Shown: positions 12,701 to 24,067 of the stretch, piece by piece
How the letters are laid out: every line of letters begins with the position of its first letter
Numbering within the stretch: position 1 is the first letter of the stretch
Source of the DNA: Acorus gramineus
Lineage: Eukaryota; Streptophyta; Magnoliopsida; Acorales; Acoraceae
DNA length: 64,000 bases
NCBI GenBank assembly: GCA_030737835.1
Contig: CM060855.1
Span: 3,838,478-3,902,477 of the forward strand
Direction of reading: 5' to 3'
Notes under the pieces: model-generated
What the model was told of the DNA's origin: nothing
Seen by the model: only the letters and a program-made list of their open reading frames with translations
Databases searched by the model: none
Made by a program: the position numbers and the translations under genes

Positions 12701-12847
12701 TTGTAATGACATCAGCAACTCATTATTTATGTTCAATAAAATATATACATCAATTTTTTTTTTTTTAAAAGATGATAGTCGTCCAATCTTAATCCATATG
12801 GAAAAAGAGAATGTCCAAAACAAAAAAAAATACAAAAAACAATCTAT
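6708..12847. other. Long AT-rich spacer; no gene recognised
   Basis: Over 6 kb without a frame that resembles a known protein. Short open frames here have no recognisable domains and lie in AT-rich sequence. Noted inside: a palindromic small repeat at 11207-11282, a fragment like the GTTTGGTTGCACGATT MITE end at 11308-11460, a hairpin ATATCCCG/CGGGATAT at about 11573-11592, and a TA run near 12488-12510. Confidence 0.5.
11207..11282. repeat. Small palindromic repeat (CACTATGATAATGCAGT family)
   Basis: CATACACTATAATA at the left pairs with ATCATAGTGTATG at the right, around ACTATGATAATGCAGTATA. Related palindromes sit at about 30293-30400, 50200-50300 and 62815-62920. Confidence 0.55.
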
Positions 12848-12850
12848 TAA

Positions 12851-13395
12851 CTCCCCGTTTAGGATATAATATAAGGATATTCATCTTTGATAGCTATACT
12901 ATGATAGATAATAATCCATGTTGAATAGTTAAATTTTTGTTTGGTTGTCTTTTCTATTATTCTCATTGGGAAACGTAAAATTGATCTTTTTGTTGTTTGG
13001 TTCACCTTGAATAAAATAAGTGGTAGATAAGAGATGGATAAGAGTTTATAACTTTTTAAATGACAATTATACCCCTGCATAAATTATTTGTGCTTAGGAA
13101 TAAGTATGAGAGGTGTGTGTGATAGGATAGATATGACAGTTTTTGGAATGTGTGTAGAGAGTGTTAGGTTAGATAAAAATTTTAAAATGACAGAGAATGG
13201 TATTTTTATCCATTGACATAGATAAGTCCTGATAAGCAATTCCATCACTTTCTTAGAATAGTTATCAAGCATTATCCTAGCTTATCCAGACATAGCTGTC
13301 AAGGTTTATTCTTGTCAAACAAACAGCTGTTTAGGGACTATTCTCCTGTATTCTCCCCTATCCATCATTTATGCTCCACCACCCCAAACGAGGGG
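12851..13395. mobile_element. Harbinger-like MITE with TAA target duplication
   Basis: Starts CTCCCCGTTTAGG and ends CCCCAAACGAGGGG. Flanked by TAA at 12848-12850 and 13396-13398. The interior shares GTTTGGTTGTCTTTTCTATTAT, TTCTCATTGGGAAA and GTTTGGTTCA-type blocks with 6251-6704 and 48330-48788, so the three belong to one non-autonomous family or neighbouring families. Confidence 0.72.
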
Positions 13396-14385
13396 TAAAA
13401 GTATCGATTGCGCAAAACCCATCAAAAGAAAAACAAGTAAAAAATGTATCCATTGTTAAATAAAATATTATTGATTCTATAAATTGATTTATACAATTTA
13501 TTAAAATATACATTTATAAAAATAAAAATTTAGTTATATAAAATATACATATTTAAAAAAAAAAAAAACATGAGAACTATTTATACAAATTTAGTATCAT
13601 AGGTAATGATTAGTCACTGCAAACTTCCACTCTCAATGCGGGAAACATATGCAATACACGTCGGTTGCACTTTGATTCCCAATAATTGATGCTTAGTAGG
13701 TATTGGCTTCAGATTATAATTTATCACAGTTTCAATTCCTTTCAATCCCTCTAACTTTACCAACCTAACCCAACCTATTATATAACAATTAATGCTTGTG
13801 TATGAGACCCACCAATCATCAGAGCACGCCATGCCGTAGATATCTTGCAGTTTATACAGGGTTATATGAAATTTTTATCACTTTTTCTCCCATATTTTGT
13901 TAGAGAAGTTAAAAATTTTCTTTTCTTTTTTCATCTATGAGATTTTTAAAAAAAAAACAAAAAATAATTTTATCATTTTCAATCTCACACACAAATACAA
14001 CAAAAGTTAGTTAAAAAAAATATATTTTGTTTTTCACTATTTTCTTTTTTACTTAAATTTAAATTTGTACACAAACACACTCACTATTCTTAAACTCTCT
14101 TCTTACTACGTGCCTATCATGTGATGTGTCAACGATTTCTGTTACACCCAATGAGAAACATCGTGTTAATGATAAAAAAAAAAAAACCACAGTAAACAAT
14201 GTCCTTACTTTATTTGATATTACAAAAAAAACCCATAAATACATAACTTAAACAAGATTTTTCTATCTACATGACATGATGTCATTGGGTGCTATATGAA
14301 TTCTTGATGGCTTTCACACATGGAATCATACCTTCATCCCCAAATGTAGATGCAAACAAGTCTCTTTCTTCTATGACTAATAACA
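13396..14385. other. Spacer upstream of the NHL1-type gene
   Basis: AT-rich with A runs (13555-13568) and no coding signal. The right part leads into the duplicated promoter/leader region of the gene at 14782. Confidence 0.5.
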
Positions 14386-14390
14386 CATTA

Positions 14391-14736
14391 GGTGTCTACA
14401 ACCCTCCCCTCCTCTCTTAAACCTCACCAGCGTCTCATCCTATCTCCATCATATTCATCACCCCCTACTTCCCTCCCCCTCCCCCTCTCTCTCTCTCTCC
14501 TTTTAAAACAAGAACATCATTTTTTTTTCGTTTGGATCCACATTGAACTTCCACATAGTTTCTCGTCTCCATAATCCGTCTCACTCTAAATCCAAATATT
14601 ATGTTACATAACATAGTGTCCACATACAACTAACCCCAACTCTCACCCTCCACTAAAAGTCTAAACCTCACCCGCATCTCATCCTAACCCCCCCCCATCA
14701 TATATATCACCCCCACTACTCCCCCCCCCCCTACAC

Positions 14737-14775
<39 letters not shown>

Positions 14776-14781
14776 AAAACC
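14391..14781 (+). promoter_or_regulatory. Duplicated 5' leader region with pyrimidine tracts
   Basis: Two copies, about 244 bp apart, share the order GTGTC(T/C)ACA, TAAACCTCACC, GC/TCTCATCCTA, CATCATAT, ATCACCCCC, a C-rich run, a (TC)n tract and a short A-rich end. The first copy is near 14391-14515 and the second near 14616-14781, ending at the start codon. The second (TC)n at 14741-14773 is immediately upstream of the ATG, so it is presumably in the 5' untranslated region. Pyrimidine patches and TC/GA tracts are common core-promoter or leader features in plants. Whether both copies are used is not visible. Confidence 0.55.
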
Positions 14782-15408
14782 ATGTCTCCGAAAGACTGCG
14801 GAAAGCACAGCCACTGCCGGCGCAGAAAACTCTTCCGCCGCGTCCTCTACACCCTCCTAACCCTAATCCTCATCATCCTCCTCATCATCCTCATCGTCTA
14901 CCTCGTCCTCCGCCCCCAAAAACCCAGATTCGTCCTCTCCTCCGCCACCATCTACGCCTTCAACCTCTCCTCCCCTCTATCCCCACCATCCCTCCTCACC
15001 TCCTCCATCCAAGTCACCATCTCCTCCCACAACCCCAACGACCGCATCGGCATCCGCTACGACAGGCTCGACGTCTACGCCTCCTACAAATCCCAACAGA
15101 TTACTCTCCCCACCTCCCTCCCCCCAACCTACCAAGGCCACAACGACGTCAACGTCTGGTCACCGTTCATTTACGGATCGTCGGTCCCTCTCGCGCCCTT
15201 CCTTTCGGTGTCTCTCGCGCAGGACATCAACGCTGGGATCGCGCTTATACATGTTAAGATCGATGGACGGCTCAGATGGAAAGTTGGGTCTTGGACGTCC
15301 GGTCATTATCATGTCCACGTCAACTGTCCGACTCTTTTGAGCTTCGGTGGTGGTGGGAGGAGCGATGTTAAGTTGTTGCAGATGTCGGTCTGCACCGTTG
15401 ACGTTTGA
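14782..15408 (+). CDS. NDR1/HIN1-like protein, NHL1/NHL12 type
   Basis: Intact 208-residue intronless frame. The first 20 residues are basic (SPKDCGK, CRRRK). A strong membrane segment at about 21-43 is followed by RPQKPRF, the hallmark junction of NHL proteins. The rest is one LEA-2 domain with NPN at 84-86, GIRYD at 90-94 and PPTYQGH at 114-120, then VWSPF, RWKVGSW and a cysteine near the end (CTVDV). The length matches the family's usual 200-230 residues. The sequence is closest in type to Arabidopsis NHL1 and its relatives: YAFNLS, QITL and VWSPF(V/I)YG all match. NHL proteins are anchored in the plasma membrane with the LEA-2 domain outside, and are associated with pathogen response. The start follows a (TC)n leader, and the next in-frame Met is too far in. 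GC is high in the N-terminal half, unlike the flanks. Confidence 0.93.
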   Translation: MSPKDCGKHSHCRRRKLFRRVLYTLLTLILIILLIILIVYLVLRPQKPRFVLSSATIYAFNLSSPLSPPSLLTSSIQVTISSHNPNDRIGIRYDRLDVYASYKSQQITLPTSLPPTYQGHNDVNVWSPFIYGSSVPLAPFLSVSLAQDINAGIALIHVKIDGRLRWKVGSWTSGHYHVHVNCPTLLSFGGGGRSDVKLLQMSVCTVDV

Positions 15409-15419
15409 GGTAAGGGAAG

Positions 15420-16310
15420 GGTCGGGGTTTGTGTTCATATTATATGTTTCAGGGGGTCCAGTGTAATATGACCCATTACGTTACGTTTACTTTTTTTTTT
15501 TTTTTTTTTTGTTTCTTTGGGAATAAGAAATGACGAGTTGACGCGGTTTATTGGTTCACCTGTTAGTGTTAAGTCCCTATAAGTTTTCAATCTAACAATA
15601 GGTCCCCAAATACGAATAGGTCCCTGTCATTGAAAGGAGGGTTTGTGTTGATGTTATATGTTTCGGGGGGGGGGATGTAAAATGACCCCTTACATTTACG
15701 TTGTCTGTATTTTTTTTTTGAGTTTTTTTTTGGGAATAAGACGGATTTGCCCCTGAAGGGGTGGAGAGCATACGACAATGACTTTTTTTTTTTTTCTTTT
15801 TCTTATGTACTCTTTAAATTCATGTTAATTATTTTTATATCACCAGAAAACACATTTTTTTTTGTCATTGAAATTTTATTTTATGTAGATATGTAGAAAT
15901 GTGTAATTTGATTAATTATTATAAGCAAGATCTAATTTAACGTTTGACGTAAAGGGAGGGGAGGGGGTATTTTGTTGATATTATATGTTTCAAGGGGTGG
16001 GATGTAAAATGACCCATTACGTTTTACTTTTGTATTTTTTTTTTTTTGGCTTATATACTCTTCAAATATATGTTAATTATTTGTATATCACTGTAAATTG
16101 CATATTTATTTGTACATCAACAAAATATTATTTTATGTAAACAATCATTTATTATGATCTTAACACAATTTAACTATAGTTAATTTATATATAGTGGAAA
16201 GAAAGGATAAAAATAACTTTTATCATAATGCCAATATTATATGTTTCAGGGGGTGGGATATAAAATGACCCTTTATGTTTATGTTGTTTGTATTGATTTT
16301 TTGGGATTTT
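15420..16310 (+). repeat. Four-copy direct repeat in the 3' flank of the NHL1-type gene
   Basis: The block TTATATGTTTC, a G-run, then ATGTAAAATGACCC and TTACGTTTA recurs at about 15440, 15655, 15980 and 16238. Each is followed by a T-rich run. Copies 2 and 3 also share a downstream part (CATGTTAATTATTTTTATATCAC at about 15820, ATGTTAATTATTTGTATATCAC at about 16067). The repeats start right after the stop codon, so copy 1 probably lies in the 3' untranslated region. Unit spacing is irregular (about 215-325 bp). Confidence 0.75.
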
Positions 16311-19300
16311 CATACACACCTCCCGTGAAGGAGATCAGGGTATCAAACCTAGTGGCACCAATTTAAAAAAAAAATCATAACGGGTGAAAAGAAAGGATAA
16401 AAAATAACATTATCTTAATTTTTATAATAATGTAAATAATTGATTGTTAATAACTTAATTGATTATTTTCTTCTCTTTCTATATTTGTTTCAAATTAAAT
16501 GAATATATTGAGTTCTTCTAGAACTTTATTATTTTATGGTTGACATATAATATGTAATTATTTAAATAAAATATTTATTTTATTTTTATTACCTAATGTA
16601 ATAAAAATACAAAGAAAACTCTTTGATGTTTAAGGTATATATTATTGTAAATCTTTGTAGATTGAACATCTTTTTCTAAAACTTGAAATTCTACATTTTA
16701 TATATATAGACAAATATAGTTTTTATAATATATAACTAAATATCATATTGTGAGAGTCAATACAAAAAAATAAATAATGTGGTCTTCTAGTGGTGTTAAT
16801 GAACATATTTAGCAAAAAAAAAAAAAAAAAAAAAGGAAAACTTATGCAAAATTGAATGGTATAAAACTAAATAAAGTGTTTGTAATGGTATGTAAATATC
16901 ATATCTATGGAGGGTATATATGCAAAATCCCCTTTTCTAATTATTTTTTTTAGTTACATTAATGTGACACTGTAACAACATAACATATAATACACATAGG
17001 TTATAGGGTTATTAATATTAAATTAAATGATTTTGTAACACTTTGATTAACCACTACTCCCTTCAAAAGTAATTATTGTTTCATTAGGTTTTCAATGGTT
17101 TGGTGTCTCACTGTCCCTTTCACGTGTCCTGCCGGCAATGGTCAAGAATATTGAAATGAATTATATTTTTGTGTGTGTTTTTATTATTTATAAGACTATA
17201 TAAAATAAAAGTTGTGTTTATGCAACTAAACATTTTATTAATTGCTTCATGTGGTCTTTTATTGGATGGTGAGATATCAACATCACCATTGACCTTTCTC
17301 CTGGTTGGTTTCAGGGCGGCTTGATATATTATGAGGCCTAAGACGATAATTTTATCTATAATTTTTAAAATTTAATTTTTAATTAAATTATATTTATTTT
17401 AATTTTTTAATTATTAAATTTTTTATTAAAAATCATTCTTCTGACCTTTTGAGATGCAAAATTATTAATTAAGTTTCATACCCATATACATATTTTCTAG
17501 TAGACATTAAAACAATAAAACTAAATATAAAAAATAATCACTATTTAAAATAAATTGTAAAATAACTAGCACGAAATAAAGAATGAAAAGTTGAAACAAT
17601 AGAACCTGATTATCAAATAGAAGAGGCTTTGTTCCTTGTTATTGTCCATACCACACAGAGCTTATTGTTGTCCACAATTTGATTTAGAATAAACATCAAT
17701 TTTTAATTGAAATATTTGAATGAGTGTAACATATGAGACAAGGCTCATTTTCTTTTTTCCTTTTTTTTTATAATAATATATGACCTTTTAATTCGGATCT
17801 GTAGCTTGCTTTGTGGTCACAAAATAATGGACTAAAGCATTGGTCCATATTGAATTGAAATATATATATATATATACACACTTTGAGACAATTGTGGGCA
17901 TTTTTTATTTTGAAAAATTTCAAAATAGATAATGTCAGGAATTGTAAATCAGAAATAATTATTGTTGTTCAAGCTTATTTTATAGTACCGTGTGTACTTT
18001 TGATATGTAATCAAGATGAAGAAAAATATGTAGATAATATGGAAAATAGAGGAAATGAAAGTTGATATGTATACAATAAAGGGCACAGGGCCTATACAAT
18101 ACTACAAGAACATGACAATATAGGAGTCACACACAGGGAGGATAACAAGTGAGCCACATTCACTATTTTTTTAATGGGGGACCAACAACTTAGATACATG
18201 CACATCATCAAAGATAATGATTTGGGATAGTCTGTTTCAATTCATCCCACCATACCTTATCCCCCACTGAAGCTTTTGTTGGTATGTTGAGCTGTGTCTG
18301 AAACCATCAAACAACCATATCTCCGGTATCATCATCACAAATATGGGATCAATTTTGGTCAGTATCTGTTTAGAATCTGACTTGTGCCTTCTCACATGTT
18401 TAATATGTGAGGTTTTATATTAATTTTAGACACATGTATTGTGTAGTGATCAAAACTGAAAGATTCAATATTGATTGGATCCATCTCTCCATCGTAAATA
18501 GTAAAATGCTAGTCGAGATTTTTTTAAGAACTCTCTTTAAACTTCCTCCCAACAATGTACACGTCATTAGACACTCCTCATCAATGATTACACATATGAC
18601 ACAAGTGCATAACATAATGAATTGTAAGTTGCATCTCAAGGTCATGAACCTATTGGTTAACAAAATTTATACAATGGGATCCAATCAGTGTTGAATCTCA
18701 TCATTTTTTATCAATAACAAGGAATTGATGTGTGGTTTAAATTGTCATGGAAATCACATGTTAAACATTTGAGGTGCCACATGTTAATTACTCATTGAAT
18801 ATTGATAAGAATTGAAAAGATTTAATACTAACTGGATCTCATCATAACAGAGACCATTTATCATGAATCGGATTAGTTGTTACCAATGTCCAATGTGCCA
18901 CTTGAACAAAATGGAACAAAAAAATACTTGTGGGAGCATGAGGAATAGAAGACTAATAAGCATCATTAATTAACTACTTCCTCCATATTTTTTTTTTAAA
19001 ATGTTACTTGTCAGTCAACGAATCCTAGATTTCTAATGCATAAAGGCCAGGAGGTAAGAAGTCAATTATATATAAATGAAAAATAATCAAATAACTAAAA
19101 AGTTAACCACTCCACTGACCAAAATGATATTGACCAATCATAATTGATGTACTAAATTGATATACAGTATCCAACAATAATAAATGTGGTGACACCTGTA
19201 TCAAAAAACGGTAGGGTGCAATGGTGGACCAATCAAGGGACTTGAAGAAAGTCATTTGAAATACAAATTAAAAATTCAATAAATATGCAATGTATAATTA

Positions 19301-19510
19301 ATATTAAATTATTTTTTAACAAAACATTCATAAAAGTCCATTGTATCGTCCATAAAATTTAATTGTCAAACTACCCAAAAAAAAAAAAAAGTGAGAGTAA
19401 ATTTTCAATGATTAAATTTATAACTCACTTTTGATTTATTATGAGGAGACCCCTCTTATCTTCTTTTTTTTTCTTCTTTTTAAGTAGTTTTTTTTTTGTA
19501 TTTTAATTTT
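16311..19510. other. AT-rich spacer; no gene recognised
   Basis: No protein family recognised. Contains A/T homopolymers (16809-16834), a TA run at about 17861-17877 and an inverted repeat at 18462-18697. Open frames near 17883 and 18407 lack any domain and look like chance. Confidence 0.5.
18462..18697. repeat. Inverted repeat, MITE-like
   Basis: GATTCAATATTGATTGGATCC at the left pairs with GGGATCCAATCAGTGTTGAATC at the right (reverse complement with three mismatches), enclosing about 190 bp. The similar phrase ACTGGATCTCATCA follows at about 18829. Confidence 0.5.
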
Positions 19511-19514
19511 CAGT

Positions 19515-19745
19515 TCCGGTAAACTTATCTATTTAGATATTGATCCATCACTTCTTCATATTTTAGTTTTACTTTTCAAATTTAAAAGATATGTTCATTT
19601 TTTAGTCCCTGGGAGGGACTAAATACAAAACCAAATAATTTAAGGATAGGTCCCTCCCAGGAACTAAAAATGAACATATCCTTTAATTATGGGGACTAAA
19701 ACCAAAATATGAAAAATTGAATGATCGATCACTAAACCTTATGAT
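19515..19745. repeat. Hairpin-forming inverted repeat (MITE-like)
   Basis: The 19588-19619 arm (GATATGTTCATT, TTAGTCCCTGGGAGGGAC) is almost perfectly complementary to 19650-19681, with a 30-base loop. Weaker complementarity continues outwards: GATCCATCACTT, CATATTTTAGTTTT pairs with AAAACCAAAATATG, GATCGATCAC. This gives a roughly 230-bp palindromic element. Confidence 0.65.
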
Positions 19746-20705
19746 TTATGGGAACTTAAAAATAAAAATCCCTTTTTTTTTTTACAAATTTCAAAGGGGA
19801 TCTAAGAAGCCTTCTCCTCTCATAATGTTGATTGTTTTAAATCACCAAATTGATTAAATTTTTAGTCACTCTACGAAGACTCATTATAAATATACAGATT
19901 CTTCGAAACTAAATTTATATTTATCAAAGCCCTGTCACTTTTATATTTAAATGAGTACCAAATATTTTAGTGGGATGGGATTCAGTTAATGTTAGATCTC
20001 ACTAATTTTTATCAGTTCTAATGAGAAACTGACAAATGCTTTGGTTTGTTAGTGAAATTGGTTCCAATGGGAACAGAATGCGGCGCTTTAAATGAGAAGT
20101 CCAAAACAGGGAAGAAAGAAAATTCAACTTTGGCTAGCTTGTATTTGTGTGTGTGTGTATATATCAATATTGTACTACGGAGCATTTGATAAGAATGGTT
20201 GGGGAGAGACATTGAATGGTCCCCAAGAATGAGTACTCTAGTTAACTTCTTGAATTAAAACTCTATGCCATCCTATGATCAGCCTGTCACAAAAAAAACT
20301 TACTTCCTCTTTTTATTTATTTAATGTCTCTCCATTTTTGAGTTCTCTTATAATTTCTTTAGTTTGTCCCAAATATGTCAGGGCTTGAAGCACTTTTTTT
20401 ATGAAATGTATAATTTCTCTAATAAAATATGTACAGTAAAAAGTAATATAAGATATGTATTTGGATGCATAGTTTTTTTACAAAAAAAAAAAAAAAAGTA
20501 AAAATAAAAAAATCAATGTATTTTATCTAACAAATTAAAGTATATGATCAGTTAGAGAAAAATATACAGTAGAAAAAAAAATCATATATGGACGGGCATG
20601 TAACAACTCTTTATTTATATTGTTAGAAACAATTTTTTGTTTTAGTCATTATATCTTTTGATTTTTTTTTTTAAGATGTATATTTCTTGTAATGAAGTAT
20701 GTACA
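19746..20705. other. AT-rich spacer; no gene seen
   Basis: Low-complexity A/T-rich DNA with a GT microsatellite near 20145-20160. Nothing coding recognised. Confidence 0.5.
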
Positions 20706-20833
20706 CATAATGAATATATATATATATAGAGCGAGCGATTGAGTGCTGCGAAACTGCACATGCGGATTGAATTAGGGGCATCCGATCTGGTCCTTTTAAA
20801 TCTGACGGTGGAAATGTATACGAAGAAATAAAT

Positions 20834-21180
20834 GTGAAACCGGAGGAACCGGTGATCACTCAAACACCCCAATATTTCCCTCTCTCGTCTCCCTCAAAAC
20901 CGGCCACCCCTTCTTCGTATGGATTCGAAGAAACCCTAAAACCCCTAAATCCCTCCCTCTCCCCTTCTAAACCTTTCTTCAAAGAAACCCTAACAACTTG
21001 TTTCCCTCTCTCGTCTCCCTCAAAATCGGCCACCCCTTCTTCGTATGTCTTCGAAGAAACCCTAAAACCCCTAAATCCCTCTCTCATCTCCCTCAAAATC
21101 GGCCACCCCTGTTGCGGCTCCTCCTCCGACTCCACCAACGGCACCCCCTGCAGCCCCTTCTCCGGCTCCATCAGCTGCTA
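20834..21180 (+). repeat. 126-bp tandem repeat with telo-box-like AAACCCTA motifs
   Basis: CCCTCTCTCGTCTCCCTCAAAA at about 20878 recurs at about 21004 and, shortened, at about 21076. TTCGAAGAAACCCTAAAA followed by CCCCTAAATCCCTC occurs in copies 1 and 2. The unit is about 126 bp with few differences. One plus-strand frame (20834-21196, 120 residues) stays open through it and is Ser/Pro-rich, but it resembles no family and is probably a by-product of the repeat. AAACCCTAA-type telo-boxes are typical of plant promoters and 5' leaders of growth-related genes, so this may be a detached promoter/leader fragment. Confidence 0.55.
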
Positions 21181-21184
21181 CAGT

Positions 21185-21268
21185 AAAACTGTTTAGTTGC
21201 ACGATTGTAAACGCAGCTTCCTGCAATCGCAATCGCAGCTCAATCGCGTAACCAAACCCAACCTTAGT
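21185..21268. mobile_element. Solo end of the GGCAGCGTTTGG MITE family
   Basis: GTTTAGTTGCACGATTGTAAA, CAGCTTCCTGCAATCG and CGTAACCAAACCCAACC match the right-hand part of the MITEs at 46895-47110 and 62397-62636. The left half is missing. Confidence 0.55.
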
Positions 21269-21712
21269 TTAACATAATCTCGGATTAGAAATCAATCTGA
21301 CGAGCACTCATGATTACAATATTACGACATACCTACTTAGTTTAACCAGCTCGTGCACTACGCGACACAATCCATTGACTTGGTCAACCATCCCATGAAG
21401 AAGAACCTTCTCGGCTTGTCCAACGCTCCTATTATCATTACATTCGCCTCACCCTCCTTATACATCACCCACTCTCTCCCTCTCAATCAAACTCCCAACA
21501 TCAAAACCCACACCTCACCAGATCCTCACATCGTAGGTTCCAAAACACGCTCATTCTCACCAGGAGGTTACCCCATTCCATGCTGGCCCACTTACGCATC
21601 TTTCACACGTTACGCTTTAAAATTCAAATTCAAATTCACTAGACCTACATATATAAATGTACAAACCCACAAGACAAGTCACACATGTTACAAGAAAAAA
21701 AATAATATAAAC

Positions 21713-22379
21713 ATGTATCAAGGACAACCACCACCCTTTAATGAAGGCTATTATGGTGGCTCTACAGTCCCTCCTCAACAGTCCGACTACAAACGTCAGC
21801 ACGATTGTTGCTCGTGGAACACCCTCATCAAGCTAGTCGTCCTTCCTCGTGGCCCTTGGTCTCTATGTCCTGGTCCTCTGGCTCGTCTTTCACCCTAACA
21901 AGCTAAAAACGTGCGTTGAAGGCGCCTCTCTCACGCAATTCAACCTCACTAACCCTGACAACAACCTCTACTATAACCTCTCCTTAAGCATGAGCCTCCA
22001 GAACCCTAACAAGAAGATTGGCATCTACTATGACTGGCTCGAGGCCGACGCCTTCTACTATGGGTGGAGGTTTGGGTACGTGCCCTTGCCCACGTTCTAC
22101 CAAGGCCACAAGAACACCACCATGGTCTCTCCGGTGTTCGTCGGCCAGTCGGTCATTGAGATTAGAAACCTTGATTTCGTTACAAATTACGGTAGCGAAA
22201 AGGCCTCGGATAGATTCTACGTTGATGTTTGGATTTTCGCCCGGATCAAGTTTAAGATCGGGTCGATTAAGACAAGGCGGTACACGATGTGGATTAAGTG
22301 CGGATTAGAGCTGCCTTTGGTCGTTAATGGGGCATCTAATGGTGGGTTTAGGGCGACGGATTGTGATGTTGATTTTTGA
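21713..22379 (+). CDS. NHL10/YLS9-like LEA-2 protein with a one-base frameshift
   Basis: An ATG at 21713 opens a frame with an NHL10-like head (MYQGQPPPF, GYYGG, VPPQQ, then a Cys-rich CCSWN). It runs to VVL near 21842 and then loses homology. One base further on, the frame VALGLYVLVLWLVFHPNK continues the membrane anchor and the entire LEA-2 domain: ASLTQFNL, NPNKKIGIYYD, PTFYQGHKNTT, CDVDF, TGA at 22377-22379. An extra base in the CTTCC context around 21840-21848 explains the break. The whole span minus one base codes for 221 residues, the usual length for NHL10/YLS9 proteins, which are induced in senescence and pathogen response. No other damage is seen in about 660 bp. So this is a very young null allele, a recent pseudogene or a base error in the sequence. 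Confidence 0.8.
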
Positions 22380-23520
22380 ATTATTTGTTCTTTGTTTGTT
22401 TTGTTTCCATGCAATTCTGTATAGCTTGATTAGGTTAATTTGTGGAGTTGTTTATGTTGGGCCATGCATTATGTAATTATAAAGTAGCAGTGATGACGTT
22501 ATCTTTTATATTAAGTTTTTGAGGGACCTTACATCAGTGGATGAGAAGAGACAATCACAAGAACTATGGGTAGAATTAATCTTTAATTCCCCCTTTTTTA
22601 TTGGAGTTTAGGAGGGGTGTCCAAGGAAAGCTAGGGCTATGGAGAAGACTACAATATATATCCAGAAGCTTCAAACAAGAATGATGTAGTGTTTGAAATC
22701 TAGCTTTCAAACGAGTAATCCAAACTAAACTCTGATAATTACAGGAAGAAAGAAAAATTCAAAAGGGGACTGTTGAAGATAAAATCCCACAGTTTTTAAA
22801 GGATAGATGTGGAATAGGGCAGAAGAAGCCTAAAAATCATATTTGTTTGCAAGGAATAGGTGACTATAACTGTGCATAAATAGGCACAGTTTTTAAATTT
22901 AACACGACTTGATGAATTGAACTAATTAAACTTTTTATCTGCTTTGAATTCCGGTTGGGTTCACCCTTAAAATATGATGGTATAAAAAAACAGGTAACAA
23001 AATCTAATCAATCCACCGGTTAAATCGACAATTCTTTGAAATTCAGTTACAGGTTAAATAAACCGCTAGTTCTCTATTAATAGAAATTGTCATTAATTAC
23101 TTAATAAAAAGTGAAATCTAATAAAAATTTAGATTTATATAAAATCATGTTATGATGTTAAATAACCACTTAAAAGTATTAAAATTAAGAATTGATAATT
23201 ATGCAAAGATTTTCTAAATAATTTCATATTAAATTTATTTAATAATAATAATTTATATATTTATTATAGCATGATATTGTCATGGTTTAAATCCGATTGA
23301 ATCAACGGTTAACCTAGTGCTCCTTAACCCGATCAGCTTTTTTGTTTAGCGAATGGTTTGGTTTTTAAAACAATATTGTAAGTAGGTGAAAATAAGCTAG
23401 TATTGATATTTTAGGTCCTAAAATTGTGGTATTTCACAAAGCTCAAATGTCATATCATATGTCATCACCTTTTATAAATCAAGAGACTCATATGCGAAAT
23501 TATTTTTTTATATTTTATAA
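22380..23520. other. 3' flank of the NHL10-type gene and spacer
   Basis: The 3' untranslated region probably lies in the first few hundred bases. From about 22890 to 23345, phrases such as CACCGGTTAAATCGA and AATCAACGGTTAACC oppose each other and hint at an old MITE, but ends were not resolved. No gene seen. Confidence 0.4.
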
Positions 23521-24058
23521 TGGGTTTTTTAGTTTCCACCCCCCATAAAACTAGTGAGTTATTGAAAACCACTTGTAAAAATGAATTTATTATTAACCTC
23601 TTACAAAGTTATTGCATCTTATTAAAAAAAAACCCAATGTTTAGTTTCTACCCCTTCTAAATAAATAAATTATTTAAAAACCCCTCCAAATACATATTAT
23701 TATTTTAGGACCCTTCAAATGTAGATTGTCTTCATAAGAATCACACATATTTAATCTATTGCAGAAATTGTTCATACTAATTTTGTATCGATCATTTCTT
23801 AATTATTTCTATAACAGGAGATATAACTAAACTTTTCACAAAGGCAGCTACAATTTGTAGGGGTCTTGAAACAATAATATTTTTTGAGGTTTTTTTTTAA
23901 TAATTTACCTATTTAGGATGAGCAGAAAATAAATAACCAGAAATGGTTCGGTTTTTTAATAAGATGTAATAACTTTACAAGGGGCTAATAATCAACTCAA
24001 TTTTTAGAGGGGGTTTTTGATAATATGCTTGTTTTTAGGGGGTGGAAACTAAATAACC
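23521..24058. mobile_element. Mutator-like MITE with terminal inverted repeats over 100 bp
   Basis: The left end reads GGGTTTTTTAGTTTCCACCCCC, then TAACTCTTTA-like blocks and AAAGTTATTGCATCTTATTAA. The right end is its reverse complement with scattered mismatches (TTAATAAGATGTAATAACTT, then GGGGGTGGAAACTAAATAACC). Flanking 9-mers match at eight of nine positions (ATTTTATAA at 23512-23520, TTTTTATAA at 24059-24067), as expected for Mutator-like target duplications. About 538 bp, non-coding. Confidence 0.72.
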
Positions 24059-24067
24059 TTTTTATAA

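Noticed and set aside
15160-15438. Minus-strand frame opposite the NHL1-type gene
   Set aside because: Antisense shadow without any family resemblance.
20834-21196. Ser/Pro-rich 120-residue protein gene
   Set aside because: The frame coincides with a 126-bp DNA repeat (a multiple of three keeps it open). No family match was seen, so it is listed as a repeat rather than a gene.
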